Notes: generated from the sequence alone by a model not told the origin. 49,346 nucleotides of DNA from an uncultured Christensenella sp. (GCA_948468595.1 CAOKIU010000010.1:1-49346), one strand, 5' to 3'; shown: positions 23,014 through 32,177, counted from the stretch's first letter. Numbers and translations are program-made.

Positions 23014-24144
23014 CGCGGCAAGCAGACGGAACGCCTGCTCGGCAGCGCCGGCAAGGTTCGCGCGTGCGTTTTCCGGACGCATGGCGTTTTTGAGGTTGGT
23101 AACGCCGCGCACGATGGGGAAAAAGGCGTCAATGCCCGCTTTGTTGCAGGCGGAGGCATCGGGCGTCACCGCGCCCGCCAGCGCCACGACCAGGCAGCCG
23201 TGCTTCTTGGCCAGCTGGGCAACGCCGATGGGCGCCTTGCCCATGGCCGTCTGCCCGTCCAGCCGCCCTTCGCCTGTGATGACCACATCCGCGTCGGCCA
23301 GCTCGCTTTCCAAGCGCGTTTCCTCCAGCACGATGCGCACGCCCGATTGCAGCTCCGCTCCTAAAAAGGCATGGAATGCAAAGCCCAGGCCCCCCGCCGC
23401 GCCCGTTCCGGGCAGGAGGGCGTCGGCCCGCGGAAAGGTTTGGGCGGCCAAGCGCGCGTAGGCGGCCAACCAGCCGTCCATCAGGGGAATGGTCTCCCGC
23501 GTGGCGCCCTTTTGCGGCCCATAGACCGCGCTCGCGCCGTTGGGGCCGCACAGGGGGTTGGTCACGTCACAGGCCACGCGGAAGCGGCACTGCGCAAGCT
23601 CCGGCAGCGCGCCCGTCCCATCCACTTGACGCAGGCGCTCCAAACCCTTGGCGCCTCTGGGGATGGGCGCTCCCTGCGCATCCAGGAGCGAGAACCCCAG
23701 CGCCTGGAGCATGCCCGCGCCGCCGTCGTTGGTGGCGCTGCCGCCGATGCCCACGATAAAGCGCCGGCATCCCTGCGCAATGGCGTCGGCGATCACCTGC
23801 CCCACGCCAAAGGTGCTGGTCTTCATCGGATCTCTGTGGCCATCGGGCACCAAGGGCAGCCCTGCGGCGCCCGCCATCTCGATGACGGCGGTCTCGCCGT
23901 CGGGCAGGATGCCGTAGGGGCACTCCACCTCCGCGCCCAGCGGACCCTCCACGCGCACAACGCGCAGGCTGCCGCCCAGGCCCCTGCAAAGCGCCTCCAC
24001 CGTGCCCTCCCCGCCGTCCGCCAGCGGCCGCACGCGGACCTGCGCCTCCGGAATGGCGCGCCGCACCCCGACGGCCGCGGCCTCGCCCGCATCGAGCGAG
24101 GTCAGGCTCCCTTTAAACGAATCCAATGCGATGACAACCTTCAT
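23002..24144 (-). CDS. Glycerate 2-kinase, GarK/GlxK family
   Basis: 380-residue kinase that phosphorylates D-glycerate to 2-phosphoglycerate, linking glycerate or tartronate pathways to glycolysis. The family is clear from the N-terminal VIALDSFKGSLTS, PLADGGEGT, GIGGSATNDGGAGM and GATRETIPLMD, and the C-terminal VITGEGRLDGQT. Length matches the family. It starts at 24144 after ggagaat and ends inside the direct-repeat region. The neighbouring minus-strand sensor kinase ends 175 nt upstream and that gap shows no feature I can support. A hydroxyacid dehydrogenase that could make glycerate is encoded at 4334-5281. Confidence 0.94.
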   Translation of the reverse strand: MKVVIALDSFKGSLTSLDAGEAAAVGVRRAIPEAQVRVRPLADGGEGTVEALCRGLGGSLRVVRVEGPLGAEVECPYGILPDGETAVIEMAGAAGLPLVPDGHRDPMKTSTFGVGQVIADAIAQGCRRFIVGIGGSATNDGGAGMLQALGFSLLDAQGAPIPRGAKGLERLRQVDGTGALPELAQCRFRVACDVTNPLCGPNGASAVYGPQKGATRETIPLMDGWLAAYARLAAQTFPRADALLPGTGAAGGLGFAFHAFLGAELQSGVRIVLEETRLESELADADVVITGEGRLDGQTAMGKAPIGVAQLAKKHGCLVVALAGAVTPDASACNKAGIDAFFPIVRGVTNLKNAMRPENARANLAGAAEQAFRLLAAAAK

Positions 24145-24319
24145 TCTCCATTCTCCTCCTTGTTCGTGCTTGTAAAACCCGCGCTTTGCCCGGCCTTATT
24201 TCTCTCCTTGTTTCATTCCACGCTTCCCCGCGCATACAGCGCCAATATTCCCATGGGTTTGCGTCTGCCCAGCTTCTCCTTAATCCGTTTCTCCCGCGCT
24301 CAGCGCGCCGGCGCGAATT

Positions 24320-27118
24320 TCAGGACGCTGCCGGCCAGGATGCATGATCTTTTCCCATCCATTGGGCCAACGTCGCCACCATCAACTGCGGGTCCACCGG
24401 CTTGGCCAGGTGCGCATCCATGCCCGCCTCCAGGGACCGGCGCACATCCTCGTCAAAGGCGTTCGCGGTCATGGCGATGATGGGGATGGCGCGCGCGTCC
24501 GGGCGGTCCAGGGCGCGGATCGCCGCGGCAGCCTGAATTCCGTCCATCTCGGGCATGCGTATATCCATCAAAACGGCGTCGTACTCGCCTATGGGGGATG
24601 CGGTGAACATCTCCACCGCGCGCCGGCCGTTCTCCGCGTGCTTGCAGAGCACGCCCTTTTTTTCCAGGATGCGCTGGGCGATGTGCGCGTTGACCGGATG
24701 ATCCTCGCACAGCAACACGCACCGGCCCGCAAGATTCCCTTCCCCTGCGAAAGCGGGTTGCGGCCGGTCCTCCTCCGCTTGGGCGCAGACAAAGCTCATC
24801 TCCAGGGTGAACAGCGTGCCCTCTCCCGGCGCGCTCTCCACCTGGATGCTCCCTTGCATCAAGGTAACCAGAGCATGGACGATGGCCATGCCAAGGCCCG
24901 TGCCCTCCCGGTTGTCGTCCAGGCCCCGCGCCTCCTGCTCAAAGGGTTCGTATAGGTGGGGCAAAAACGCGGCGCTCATGCCTATGCCGTTATCCTTGAC
25001 AAGGGTTTTGACCCCGAGCTTGCCATCCTTACGGTACTTTAACTCCGCCCGAAACTCCACTTGCCCGCCGGGAGGCGTGAACTTAATCGCGTTTGACAGC
25101 AGATTGATGTAAATCTGCTTGAGCCGCATGCGGTCCAGGAGCGTCCAAGCGCCTTGCGGGCCCGTGACCGCAAGGACGAGCCGCACGCCGCGCGCCTTGG
25201 CCATGGGGCGGATATAGGCCTCCAGGTCCTGGATGATCTCCGCGAACTGGACGGGTTCCAGGTGCAGGACGACCTTGTCGCTCTCCATTTTGCTCATCTC
25301 CAGCGTGTCGTTGAGCAGGCTGAGCAGGTAGGCTCCCGAGCGCTGAATCTCGCACAGGTTCTTTCGCGCCTCGCTGGGCAGGCCCTCCACCTCCATGGTC
25401 AGGCTCGTTAGCCCCAAAATGCCGTTCATGGGCGTGCGGATATCGTGGCTCATGCGGGAGAGGAAGTCGGATTTGGCGTGAACCGCACGCTCCAGCTCGG
25501 CGCTGCGCTTTTTGCGCGAGCGCGCCACGAAGAACAGCGCCAGCGCCGCAAACAGGCCGCAGGCGCACACCGCGATATAGCAGGCGGCCTGCATGGGATT
25601 GGTGCGGATAAACCGCTCCAACGCGCTGACCTCCGTGTGCGCGGACGCATCGGAGGCAAAGGCGTAGATGTCTTCGTCCGTCAGGGTCTTTAGGTATCGG
25701 TTGACGAGCATGAGCAGCCGGGGGTCTGCCTCGCCGGAGATCGCGATGGTCATCTCCTGGTTCCGACCGTCCAGCGGCACAACGCTGAGGTTGCAAAAAT
25801 TCTCATAGGCATAGTACTCCACGCAGCGGCGGTTCCCAAAGCCGCAGTCCGCCTCGCCGCTGGCCACAGCGCGCAGGCAGGCGGCGGTATTTTCATAATA
25901 GCGCGTCTGGCGAACAGCGCTCTCCATCGCCGGGGCGGCGTGGCGAATGACGGCGGCGACGCGCTCGGCCGCCGGTTTTTTCAGCGACGCGGCGTTGTTG
26001 AAGATCACCGTGTCCACCTGCATATAGGGCCGGGAGGCGATCATGCCCAATTGCGTGTAGAGCGCGTCATCCAGCGGTATTCCCAGCACGCAATCAAAAT
26101 CGCCCGAGGCAATGCGTTCCATCCCATTGGGTTCCCCAGGGGCGAGCATTTCAAATTCCAGCTTCAGGCCGGTCTTGGCGGCCAGGCTCTCCAATATGCT
26201 CACGGCGATGCCGCACGGCTCCCCCTGCGCGCCGGCAAAGGCGAAGGGCGCGCAGTCGGGAATGCACAAAACGCGCAGGCTTTTCTCCTTCCGAACATAG
26301 TGCTGCTCCGCGTCGGTCATGTAAAACCGCGCGCGGGCGTTGCTAAAGTGCCGGTCGTAGAGCGTTTCAGCCATATCGGGAAACACGGCGGTCATTTGGG
26401 CGATGCCCTCATCCAGCTCCCGGGCGACCGCCCCGTTGCCTTGGCCGGTGACAAAGTAAAACGGCCGGGGCGCAAAACGCACGATCTCCTTGACGCCGGC
26501 TAAGTCGTTGACGGAGACGCGCAGCATCACGTCCGCGCGCCCTTGCTCAAGGGCGGCGATCTGTTCCTCCACCCCTTTTAAGGGGATGGTCTCGTAGGGA
26601 ACTTCAAGCGCGGTCAGAAACGCCGCCAGCTCTTGATTGCGGTCATCGTCGCCCTCCAGCACCGCCACGCGCAGCGGACAGAAGAGCGAATCATTGCTCC
26701 TGCTGATCTCTGTGTTGCTCTCCAGCGCGGAGAGCACGGTATAGGCCATGCCGCTGTTGTGCCTTGGAAAGGCGAAGCGCTCCTCCAGCGCCTCGGTGCG
26801 CACGACGGAGCCCAGCAGATCGGCCTCCCCCGTCTCCACCAGGCGCATGCACTCTTGCAGCGCTTGGCCGATGTCCTCCCCGCCGCAGACGACGTACTCC
26901 ACCTTCCAGCCCGTAAACTGCGCAAGGCGGCTCAGATACTCGCGGTTATAGGCGTCCATCGCGCTCAGGTTATCCCAGTCCGTGTCGACGGCCGCCTCGG
27001 CAACCGCGACCTTCACCGTTCTGTGCTGGGCCGCCGCAGCGCGCGGCAGCACACAGTTCAGCACGAGCAGCGCCATGCTGGCCGCCAGCGCGCAGCGCCA
27101 GCGTCGTTTGATCGACAT
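24320..27118 (-). CDS. Hybrid sensor histidine kinase with two periplasmic-binding domains
   Basis: 932 residues. A signal sequence (1-30) is followed by two SBP_bac_3-like domains (about 34-270 and 280-500), a membrane helix (about 510-532), HisKA with phospho-accepting H558 in SRMSHDIRTPMNG, an HATPase domain (N676, DNGIG 709-713, GTGLG 739-743) and a C-terminal receiver (E805-D806, phospho-acceptor D852 in MDIRMPEMDG, T884, K906). Like EvgS/BvgS-type sensors it should bind an extracellular small molecule and relay phosphate to its own receiver. No output response regulator or Hpt protein is encoded nearby. It lies 99 nt after the amidohydrolase gene and may be in that operon. Confidence 0.93.
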   Translation of the reverse strand: MSIKRRWRCALAASMALLVLNCVLPRAAAAQHRTVKVAVAEAAVDTDWDNLSAMDAYNREYLSRLAQFTGWKVEYVVCGGEDIGQALQECMRLVETGEADLLGSVVRTEALEERFAFPRHNSGMAYTVLSALESNTEISRSNDSLFCPLRVAVLEGDDDRNQELAAFLTALEVPYETIPLKGVEEQIAALEQGRADVMLRVSVNDLAGVKEIVRFAPRPFYFVTGQGNGAVARELDEGIAQMTAVFPDMAETLYDRHFSNARARFYMTDAEQHYVRKEKSLRVLCIPDCAPFAFAGAQGEPCGIAVSILESLAAKTGLKLEFEMLAPGEPNGMERIASGDFDCVLGIPLDDALYTQLGMIASRPYMQVDTVIFNNAASLKKPAAERVAAVIRHAAPAMESAVRQTRYYENTAACLRAVASGEADCGFGNRRCVEYYAYENFCNLSVVPLDGRNQEMTIAISGEADPRLLMLVNRYLKTLTDEDIYAFASDASAHTEVSALERFIRTNPMQAACYIAVCACGLFAALALFFVARSRKKRSAELERAVHAKSDFLSRMSHDIRTPMNGILGLTSLTMEVEGLPSEARKNLCEIQRSGAYLLSLLNDTLEMSKMESDKVVLHLEPVQFAEIIQDLEAYIRPMAKARGVRLVLAVTGPQGAWTLLDRMRLKQIYINLLSNAIKFTPPGGQVEFRAELKYRKDGKLGVKTLVKDNGIGMSAAFLPHLYEPFEQEARGLDDNREGTGLGMAIVHALVTLMQGSIQVESAPGEGTLFTLEMSFVCAQAEEDRPQPAFAGEGNLAGRCVLLCEDHPVNAHIAQRILEKKGVLCKHAENGRRAVEMFTASPIGEYDAVLMDIRMPEMDGIQAAAAIRALDRPDARAIPIIAMTANAFDEDVRRSLEAGMDAHLAKPVDPQLMVATLAQWMGKDHASWPAAS

Positions 27119-27217
27119 TTCGCTATCCCCTTCTCCATGCCATAATCCCGGGCCATGACCTCAATAGCATAAGAGCGGTTGCCTTGCCTCCCCGCAAAAG
27201 GGAGTATCCCGGCGGCC

Positions 27218-28348
27218 TCAGTCCATTTTCAGCGGAACGCCGTCGATGAAGACCTGGATTACCTGGCCGCTGATGTCCATCACGTCCCCGCGGGCGATGA
27301 CCAGATCCGCGTCCTTGCCCACCCGGATGGAGCCCACCCGGTCCGCAACGCCGATGTGCTTTGCGGGGTTGATGGTGATGGCGCGCAGGGCGTCATAGGG
27401 GTCCATGCCGCTCTTTACCGCAAGGCCCGCGCACAGGGGCAGATACTGCTGGGGAATGACGGGCGAATCCGTGATGATGGAAACGCTCGCCCCCGCCGCG
27501 GCGAGAATGCCCGGGGTGGAGAAGGTCTTGTTGCGCAGTTCGAACTTGGTGGCGTGGCCAAAGGAGGGGCCCACGGCCATGGGGTAGCCCTCGGCGGCGA
27601 GCTTTTCCGCCGCGCGGTGCCCCTCGGTGCAGTGTTCCAGCGTCAGGCCCACATGGAACTCCTTGGCGATGCGGATGGCGGTAAACAGGTCGTTGAGCTG
27701 GTGCGCGTGCGCCTTGAGGGGCATTTCGCCCTCTACCACAGGCAGCAGGGCCTCTAGCTTCATATCAAAGGCCACGTCCTTGCCCGCCCGCTTCTTCTGA
27801 GCGTAGTCCCTTGCCCGCATCAGCATCTCGCGGAGCTTCGCCGCGGTGGACATGCGCGTGGAAATGCCCTTTTCCCGGTAGCAGCGCTTGGGGTTCTCGC
27901 CAAAGGCGCACTTCATGGCCGCGCCGTCCTTGAGCAGCATCTCGTCCACGCGGTCGCCCACGGTCTTGATCACCGCAAAGGCGCCGCCCAGCACGTTGGC
28001 CGAGCCCGGGCCGGTGCATACCGTTGTCACGCCCGCGCGGGCAGCCTGCGCCAGGGTGGGATCGGCAGGCTCAATGCCGTCGATGGCGCGCAGCTGCGGC
28101 GTGATGGAATCCCCGTATTCATTGTAGTCCGCGCCCTCGTACCCAATGCCGTAGCCGTCCAGGCCGATGTGGCAGTGCGCCTCCACAAAGCCGGGGTAGA
28201 CGCATAGCCCTGTGGCGTCCAAAACCTGCTCGCCCTCCGGCGCAAGGTCCTTGCCCAGGGCGGCGATCTTTCCCCCCTTGATCAAAAGATCCCCCAAGAC
28301 GGGTTCCCGCTGCTCCGCGGTATAGATCGTTGCATTGCGAATGAGCAT
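27218..28348 (-). CDS. Amidohydrolase, imidazolonepropionase/dihydroorotase-like superfamily
   Basis: 376-residue metal-dependent hydrolase with the small beta-sandwich plus TIM barrel. It has LIRNATIYTAE, the metal motif GFVEAHCHIG (H58, H60), the third ligand region LTLEHCTEGH, the Asp in SIITDSP and the C-terminal NPAKHIGVADRVGSIRVGKDADLVI. No carboxylated lysine motif is obvious. Close relatives are annotated only as amidohydrolases of unknown substrate. Start ATG at 28348 follows gatggaggag; the longer frame from 28507 would overlap the end of the CobW gene. It sits 151 nt after that gene on the same strand. Confidence 0.9.
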   Translation of the reverse strand: MLIRNATIYTAEQREPVLGDLLIKGGKIAALGKDLAPEGEQVLDATGLCVYPGFVEAHCHIGLDGYGIGYEGADYNEYGDSITPQLRAIDGIEPADPTLAQAARAGVTTVCTGPGSANVLGGAFAVIKTVGDRVDEMLLKDGAAMKCAFGENPKRCYREKGISTRMSTAAKLREMLMRARDYAQKKRAGKDVAFDMKLEALLPVVEGEMPLKAHAHQLNDLFTAIRIAKEFHVGLTLEHCTEGHRAAEKLAAEGYPMAVGPSFGHATKFELRNKTFSTPGILAAAGASVSIITDSPVIPQQYLPLCAGLAVKSGMDPYDALRAITINPAKHIGVADRVGSIRVGKDADLVIARGDVMDISGQVIQVFIDGVPLKMD

Positions 28349-28499
28349 ATCGAGCCCTCCTCCATCTGTATTTTCCCCCATTGTAACACGCGCGCAAGCG
28401 CGGGGCAAGCCGCGTTTGCGCGCCAATGCGGACGGTGCGATTCTGCGCGGCGAGCCATCCGCCGCCTCGCGCCCGATATCCGCTCTTCTGTTGTTCAAT

Positions 28500-29414
28500 T
28501 CAGGCAAAAACCGCCCTGAGCGCCGCGCGCTGGAGCTTGCGGCCGATGACGTTGAGGCCGCTGGGCACCTCCGGCGGCGCGGGCGTCACGTCCACGCGCC
28601 CCGGCGTGCCGCTGACCTGCCACATGCCGCCGCCCGCGGCGCGCACAAAGCCCTTGACGCGCAGCACCTCCCCGCAGGAGCCGTCCACACAGCGTCGGGC
28701 CGCGGCCGCGATCTCCTCCGGGGCAAAGGCGCGCCGCGGCCGGACCGCGGTGGCGTTGAACAGCGCGGCGTGGTCGAGGCGCACCCGCTCATGGGGCAGG
28801 CGCGCGGCACGGCGGCCGGCGATCTCCTCGGTCAAAAAGGCATCGGGCATTTGCGACCAGGGCAGAGCGGTGACGCGCGGCGCATGCGCGCTCCCCCCTT
28901 CGCGCAGAACGCGCCGGATGCGCGCGTCAAACGCCTCCGGCGCGGTCAATTTGCTGATGAGCACATCGGTGGCGCTGCAAAGCTGGGCAAAGAGCATGCG
29001 GCGCAGGGTCTCCTCCCGCGCGTCGAGAAAGTCGGGGTCCACGACGCAGACTAGAGCGCCGGTCCGCGCGCGCTCGCGCACGTCCGGGCTCTCCACCACG
29101 TCAAAGTAGTCGTCCGGATCGAAGATGCCCGAGGGCTCCACCACGATGCGGTCCACGCCTCCCGAAGCGGCCAGGTCCCGGAGCAAATCGTGAAACCCCA
29201 CCTTGAGCCCGCAGCAGATGCAGCCGCCGGTCAGCTCCCGCACGCTCCGCCCCGCGCCCTTGAGCAGCGCGCCGTCCGTACCCGCGGCGCCGAATTCGTT
29301 TTCCACAACAACGCACCGCGCGCCCGCGCGCTCCAAGGCCGAGACATACCGCTTAATGAAGGTGGTCTTGCCCGCGCCCAGAAAGCCGGTGACCAGGTCA
29401 ATCACGGCGCTCAC
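28500..29414 (-). CDS. CobW/COG0523-family metal-chaperone GTPase
   Basis: 304 residues of the G3E GTPase family (CobW, UreG, HypB relatives), which deliver metals to enzymes. Walker A is GFLGAGKTT (residues 10-18), switch VVENEFG, the metal motif GGCICCG with C65, C67 and C68, and IVVEPSGI follow. The C-terminal CobW_C domain is small and there is no histidine-rich metal tail. It overlaps the UroD-family methyltransferase gene by 4 nt (ATGA), so the GTPase most likely serves the zinc- or cobalamin-dependent enzyme encoded with it. In corrinoid methyltransferase loci such genes are common neighbours. Confidence 0.92.
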   Translation of the reverse strand: MSAVIDLVTGFLGAGKTTFIKRYVSALERAGARCVVVENEFGAAGTDGALLKGAGRSVRELTGGCICCGLKVGFHDLLRDLAASGGVDRIVVEPSGIFDPDDYFDVVESPDVRERARTGALVCVVDPDFLDAREETLRRMLFAQLCSATDVLISKLTAPEAFDARIRRVLREGGSAHAPRVTALPWSQMPDAFLTEEIAGRRAARLPHERVRLDHAALFNATAVRPRRAFAPEEIAAAARRCVDGSCGEVLRVKGFVRAAGGGMWQVSGTPGRVDVTPAPPEVPSGLNVIGRKLQRAALRAVFA

Positions 29415-30460
29415 TTGCGGTACCTGCCGTGCGTCTTGGCGATGTCGATCATGCGCCTAGCGCGGTCAAAGGCGGCGCTTGCGGGGTATTCGCACCCTGT
29501 GGCGAGCATAAACCCGCCGCCCGCGGCCATGGCGTCGATCTGGTCCATGCATTGGCGGTCCCACTCCTCATCCGTGCCGATGACGGCGTTGGCCGGTGTG
29601 ACGCAGCCGATGAGCATCATGTCCTTGCCGTACTTCTCCTTGCATTGCGCAAAGGACGCGCAATCGTCCGGCGGATAGAGAAAGGAGAAGGCGCAGGGCG
29701 CGGCCCGCCGGATCTGCACGTCGAAATAGGGCCTCTGCCCGCAGTTGTGCAGCATCACCTGGCAGCCGCGGCTGTGGACGACCGCGGCCAGCTCCTCCAG
29801 CAGCACGCCCTCCATCTCGTCCCACATGTCCTTGCGCATGATGGACCCGGAGGCAAACAGCGTGTCAAACATCACCGCGTCCACGCCGGTATCGCACAGG
29901 GCGGCGACGTATTCCTTCAACGTCTCGTTGACCTGGCGCGCGGCATGGCGCACGGCGTCCGGGTCGTCGTAGAGGTCCATGTACATCTCCTGCTGGCCGC
30001 GCAGCATGGATAGCACGCCCAGCGGGCCGAAGACAAAGGCCACCACGGGCTTTTCGCCCTTGAGCTTGGCAACCAGGCGGCGGCAGACCTCCTGGTGCAT
30101 GCGCATGCGGTCCGACGCGCGCCAGTCCGCCTTTTTGAGGCTGCCGTAATCCTCGATCTCCTTGATCACGCAGTCGGAATAATCGGGATGCGCGGCCTCG
30201 TTCTGGGGGAAGATGAGCTTCTGTCCCCAGGCGTCGCACTCCACGGATAGGTCAATCAGCGTCACCACGCAGTCAATATCGAACTGCTCCGCGCTCTTTA
30301 GGAAACCCGCGGCGCAGGTTTCGGCGTCCTGGGACCAGGTCCTGTAATCCGCGCCCACCAGCTTGCGCGTCACGCCCGCCAGGATGGGGTAAACCGGCAC
30401 GCGGTCCGGTTCCTCATGCCGCATCGCCATCGCCACTCGTTCCATGGAATTCATGCTCAA
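29411..30460 (-). CDS. Uroporphyrinogen-decarboxylase family (MtaA/CmuA-type) methyltransferase
   Basis: 349-residue TIM-barrel protein of the UroD family. It has the methylcobamide:CoM methyltransferase-like zinc motif HNCG (H238, C240) with a third cysteine C323 in ATGCEYP, which true heme-pathway HemE lacks. The start region MERVAMAMRHEEPDRVPVYP is typical of MtaA/MtbA/CmuA homologues. It should move a methyl group between a corrinoid protein and a thiol or act as a demethylase; no corrinoid-binding protein is encoded in this window. The GTPase gene overlaps its end, and a DUF1638 gene lies 103 nt upstream on the same strand. It has its own possible -10 element in that gap. Confidence 0.9.
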   Translation of the reverse strand: MSMNSMERVAMAMRHEEPDRVPVYPILAGVTRKLVGADYRTWSQDAETCAAGFLKSAEQFDIDCVVTLIDLSVECDAWGQKLIFPQNEAAHPDYSDCVIKEIEDYGSLKKADWRASDRMRMHQEVCRRLVAKLKGEKPVVAFVFGPLGVLSMLRGQQEMYMDLYDDPDAVRHAARQVNETLKEYVAALCDTGVDAVMFDTLFASGSIMRKDMWDEMEGVLLEELAAVVHSRGCQVMLHNCGQRPYFDVQIRRAAPCAFSFLYPPDDCASFAQCKEKYGKDMMLIGCVTPANAVIGTDEEWDRQCMDQIDAMAAGGGFMLATGCEYPASAAFDRARRMIDIAKTHGRYRK

Positions 30461-30491
30461 CGCACCGCCTTTTTTCGTTTATCTACCCGAT

Positions 30492-30497
30492 ATTATA
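30492..30497 (-). promoter_or_regulatory. Possible -10 element before the UroD-family gene
   Basis: TATAAT on the minus strand, 32 nt before the ATG at 30460. No convincing -35 is seen at the right distance, so the gene may also be read from the DUF1638 promoter. Confidence 0.35.
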
Positions 30498-30563
30498 CAG
30501 ATTTGGAGCGCAAAAATCTTACGCATTCTTGCCTTTCTTGGGAAAATGCTGTCCTGTTTGGGG

Positions 30564-31289
30564 TCAATCGGCCCGCATGACCTCCTCCATGTCGTATGTG
30601 GGTTGGATGCGCTTGCCCGGCGGCACGACTAGGAACGCATCCGGGTCCCACTCCCCGTCGATGAGCCGCTTTAAGCACCCGTCGCTGCCCTCCACCACGC
30701 GCAGGGCCTTGCCCTCCTCCCGCGCGCGCTTGGAAACGGCCTCCATCGCGCCGATGGGCTCGTATCCCTCAATGCGGATGTAGACGGCCTCCTTCTCCTG
30801 GGGCTCGGGGTGCAGCGTCTCCCACACATAGTCCGCGTTGTCTTCCCCGAATTGCTCCACCAGTTTCATGTACTCGGCGCTCGTCTTGTACTGACTGTCC
30901 CCCGCGCCGCCCGGCTCCAGGTCGCACCGCTCAAAATAGCCGCTTGTCCGCCATTGGGTGGAGAGCGCATGGCCAAAATGCCGCAGGAACGCCTCCTTGG
31001 AGCCCAGAAAGACGGTGCAGCAGTCGTGCGCGCGCGGAATGACGAGGGGCAGGCTGCTATATAGCCCCGCAGTGGCGTTGCCGCAGATGCCGAACCCGAG
31101 CAGAATCGCGTCATACCGCCCCTCCTCCTCGCTGCGCCGGATGCGCGCTTCCAGCTCCCGGCGCAGCTTTTCCGGCTCGTTGTGGGCGAGCATGTGCACA
31201 AATTCCACATCCACGGTGTTGGGGGACTGGGAGAGCAGGCGGCACGCGATGCGGGCAAACACATCGCAGCAAATCAATTTCAGCCTCAT
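30564..31289 (-). CDS. DUF1638 domain protein
   Basis: 241 residues matching DUF1638 by LLGFGICGNATAGL, PLVIPRAHDCCTVFLGSKEAF and a tyrosine-rich centre TSGYFERCD. Family members are repeatedly encoded beside MtaA-type methyltransferases and corrinoid proteins, but no activity is established. The three cysteines in GICGN and HDCC could bind a metal. The start at 31289 has ggagaga upstream and a promoter at 31331-31358; the frame from 31328 would begin inside the -10 region. It heads the apparent operon DUF1638 - UroD-family - CobW. Confidence 0.85.
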   Translation of the reverse strand: MRLKLICCDVFARIACRLLSQSPNTVDVEFVHMLAHNEPEKLRRELEARIRRSEEEGRYDAILLGFGICGNATAGLYSSLPLVIPRAHDCCTVFLGSKEAFLRHFGHALSTQWRTSGYFERCDLEPGGAGDSQYKTSAEYMKLVEQFGEDNADYVWETLHPEPQEKEAVYIRIEGYEPIGAMEAVSKRAREEGKALRVVEGSDGCLKRLIDGEWDPDAFLVVPPGKRIQPTYDMEEVMRAD

Positions 31290-31330
31290 TCTATACAATC
31301 TCTCCTTTCTCTGGTATCCTGTTCTCAACC

Positions 31331-31358
31331 ATTATATCGCAAAAAGAGGAGGCTGCAA
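31331..31358 (-). promoter_or_regulatory. Promoter for the DUF1638 gene
   Basis: On the minus strand TTGCAG (31358-31353) and TATAAT (31336-31331) with a 16-bp spacer. It overlaps the ribosome site of the divergent cupin gene. Confidence 0.6.
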
Positions 31359-31360
31359 GC

Positions 31361-31702
31361 ATGATCATCCGCAGGTACGACGATCGGGCGGCGGAACCGG
31401 CGCACGCGGGCACCATCCGCGCGCACGAAGTGCTACCCTTTGGGGGCGCATTGGGCACGCCTTTCCATTCGGCATGGGGATACCTCCCGGGGCCCGGCGC
31501 GCTGGAGCCGCACGCCCATGCGCACGACGAAATCTACATCGTCTTTGCGGGCCGGGGCAAGGTGACGGTGGGCGACGAGAGCGCCGAGGTGGGCAACGGC
31601 GACATCGTGGAGATTCCCTCCGGCCTTGCCCACAACATTGAAAACCTCACCCAAGGGGAGCTGAAGTGGCTGGCCTTCTGGTGGGACCACCAGCCCGCCT
31701 GA
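31361..31702 (+). CDS. Cupin-domain protein
   Basis: 113-residue single-cupin protein. Motif 1 is PHAHAHDEIYIVFAGRG, with the metal ligands H, H and E, and motif 2 is GDIVEIPSGLAHNIEN with the last histidine. Such small cupins bind a metal and may act as sugar isomerases, dioxygenases or sensors; none can be chosen. The ribosome site aaaagaggagg precedes the ATG. It is a lone plus-strand gene, divergent from DUF1638, and ends at an 18-bp-stem terminator. Confidence 0.9.
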   Translation: MIIRRYDDRAAEPAHAGTIRAHEVLPFGGALGTPFHSAWGYLPGPGALEPHAHAHDEIYIVFAGRGKVTVGDESAEVGNGDIVEIPSGLAHNIENLTQGELKWLAFWWDHQPA

Positions 31703-31726
31703 CGCGCCGGCGTTCACTTCCAACCC

Positions 31727-31766
31727 ACGCAAAAAAGAAGAGGCTGCGGCCTCTTCTTTTTTGCGT
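31727..31766. terminator. Bidirectional terminator
   Basis: A perfect 18-bp stem (31727-31744 with 31749-31766), loop tgcg, with internal A6/T6 tracts on both sides. It serves the cupin gene and the converging hypothetical gene. Confidence 0.9.
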
Positions 31767-31772
31767 GCCCGA

Positions 31773-32177
31773 TCAATGGCGGATGAGGAAGTATCGCTCC
31801 TGCCCGCCCTTTTGCTTGCCCTTGTCGTCGGTGAGCACGGCGCAGATTCTCAGGTAGCGCGCGCTGCTGCGCGGGTCCTGGGGCTTAAAGACCTCCCGCC
31901 CCTCGATGACCTCCTGGGAGCGGGTGACGTCGTCGCCATTGCTCAGGCGCACGGGCGCGCCGCCGCCGGCCGCGGCGTTTTGAACGGGAAAGAGCAGTTC
32001 CTGCGGCTCGTGCCAGCCCTCGGGGCCGTAGGCGATTAGGTGCAGGCTCTCCCCTTCCTCCCGGCCCCATACCTCGTCCTGCTGGTTGGGCATTCGTGCG
32101 TAGCTGTGCGCGAGCAGTTCCTTTTCCGCCTCCGCATGCGGGAGGCGGTTGAGCTCCTTGGGACGGCTCAAATTCAC
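31773..32177 (-). CDS. Hypothetical protein downstream of GH38
   Basis: 134 residues, not recognised. It starts with GTG at 32177, six nt after a strong aaggaggg ribosome site. The sequence is hydrophilic, without signal peptide or membrane helix, and includes VRLSNGDDVTRSQEVIEG, KPQDPRSSARYLRI and the C-terminal ERYFLIRH. It follows the alpha-mannosidase gene by 74 nt on the same strand and ends just before a terminator, so it is probably the second gene of that operon and may have a carbohydrate-related role. That is only inferred from position. Confidence 0.7.
   Translation of the reverse strand: MNLSRPKELNRLPHAEAEKELLAHSYARMPNQQDEVWGREEGESLHLIAYGPEGWHEPQELLFPVQNAAAGGGAPVRLSNGDDVTRSQEVIEGREVFKPQDPRSSARYLRICAVLTDDKGKQKGGQERYFLIRH

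Noticed and set aside
29411..30460. HemE uroporphyrinogen decarboxylase of heme synthesis
   Set aside because: The HNCG and ATGCEYP zinc motifs are those of corrinoid-linked methyltransferases, and no other heme genes are nearby.
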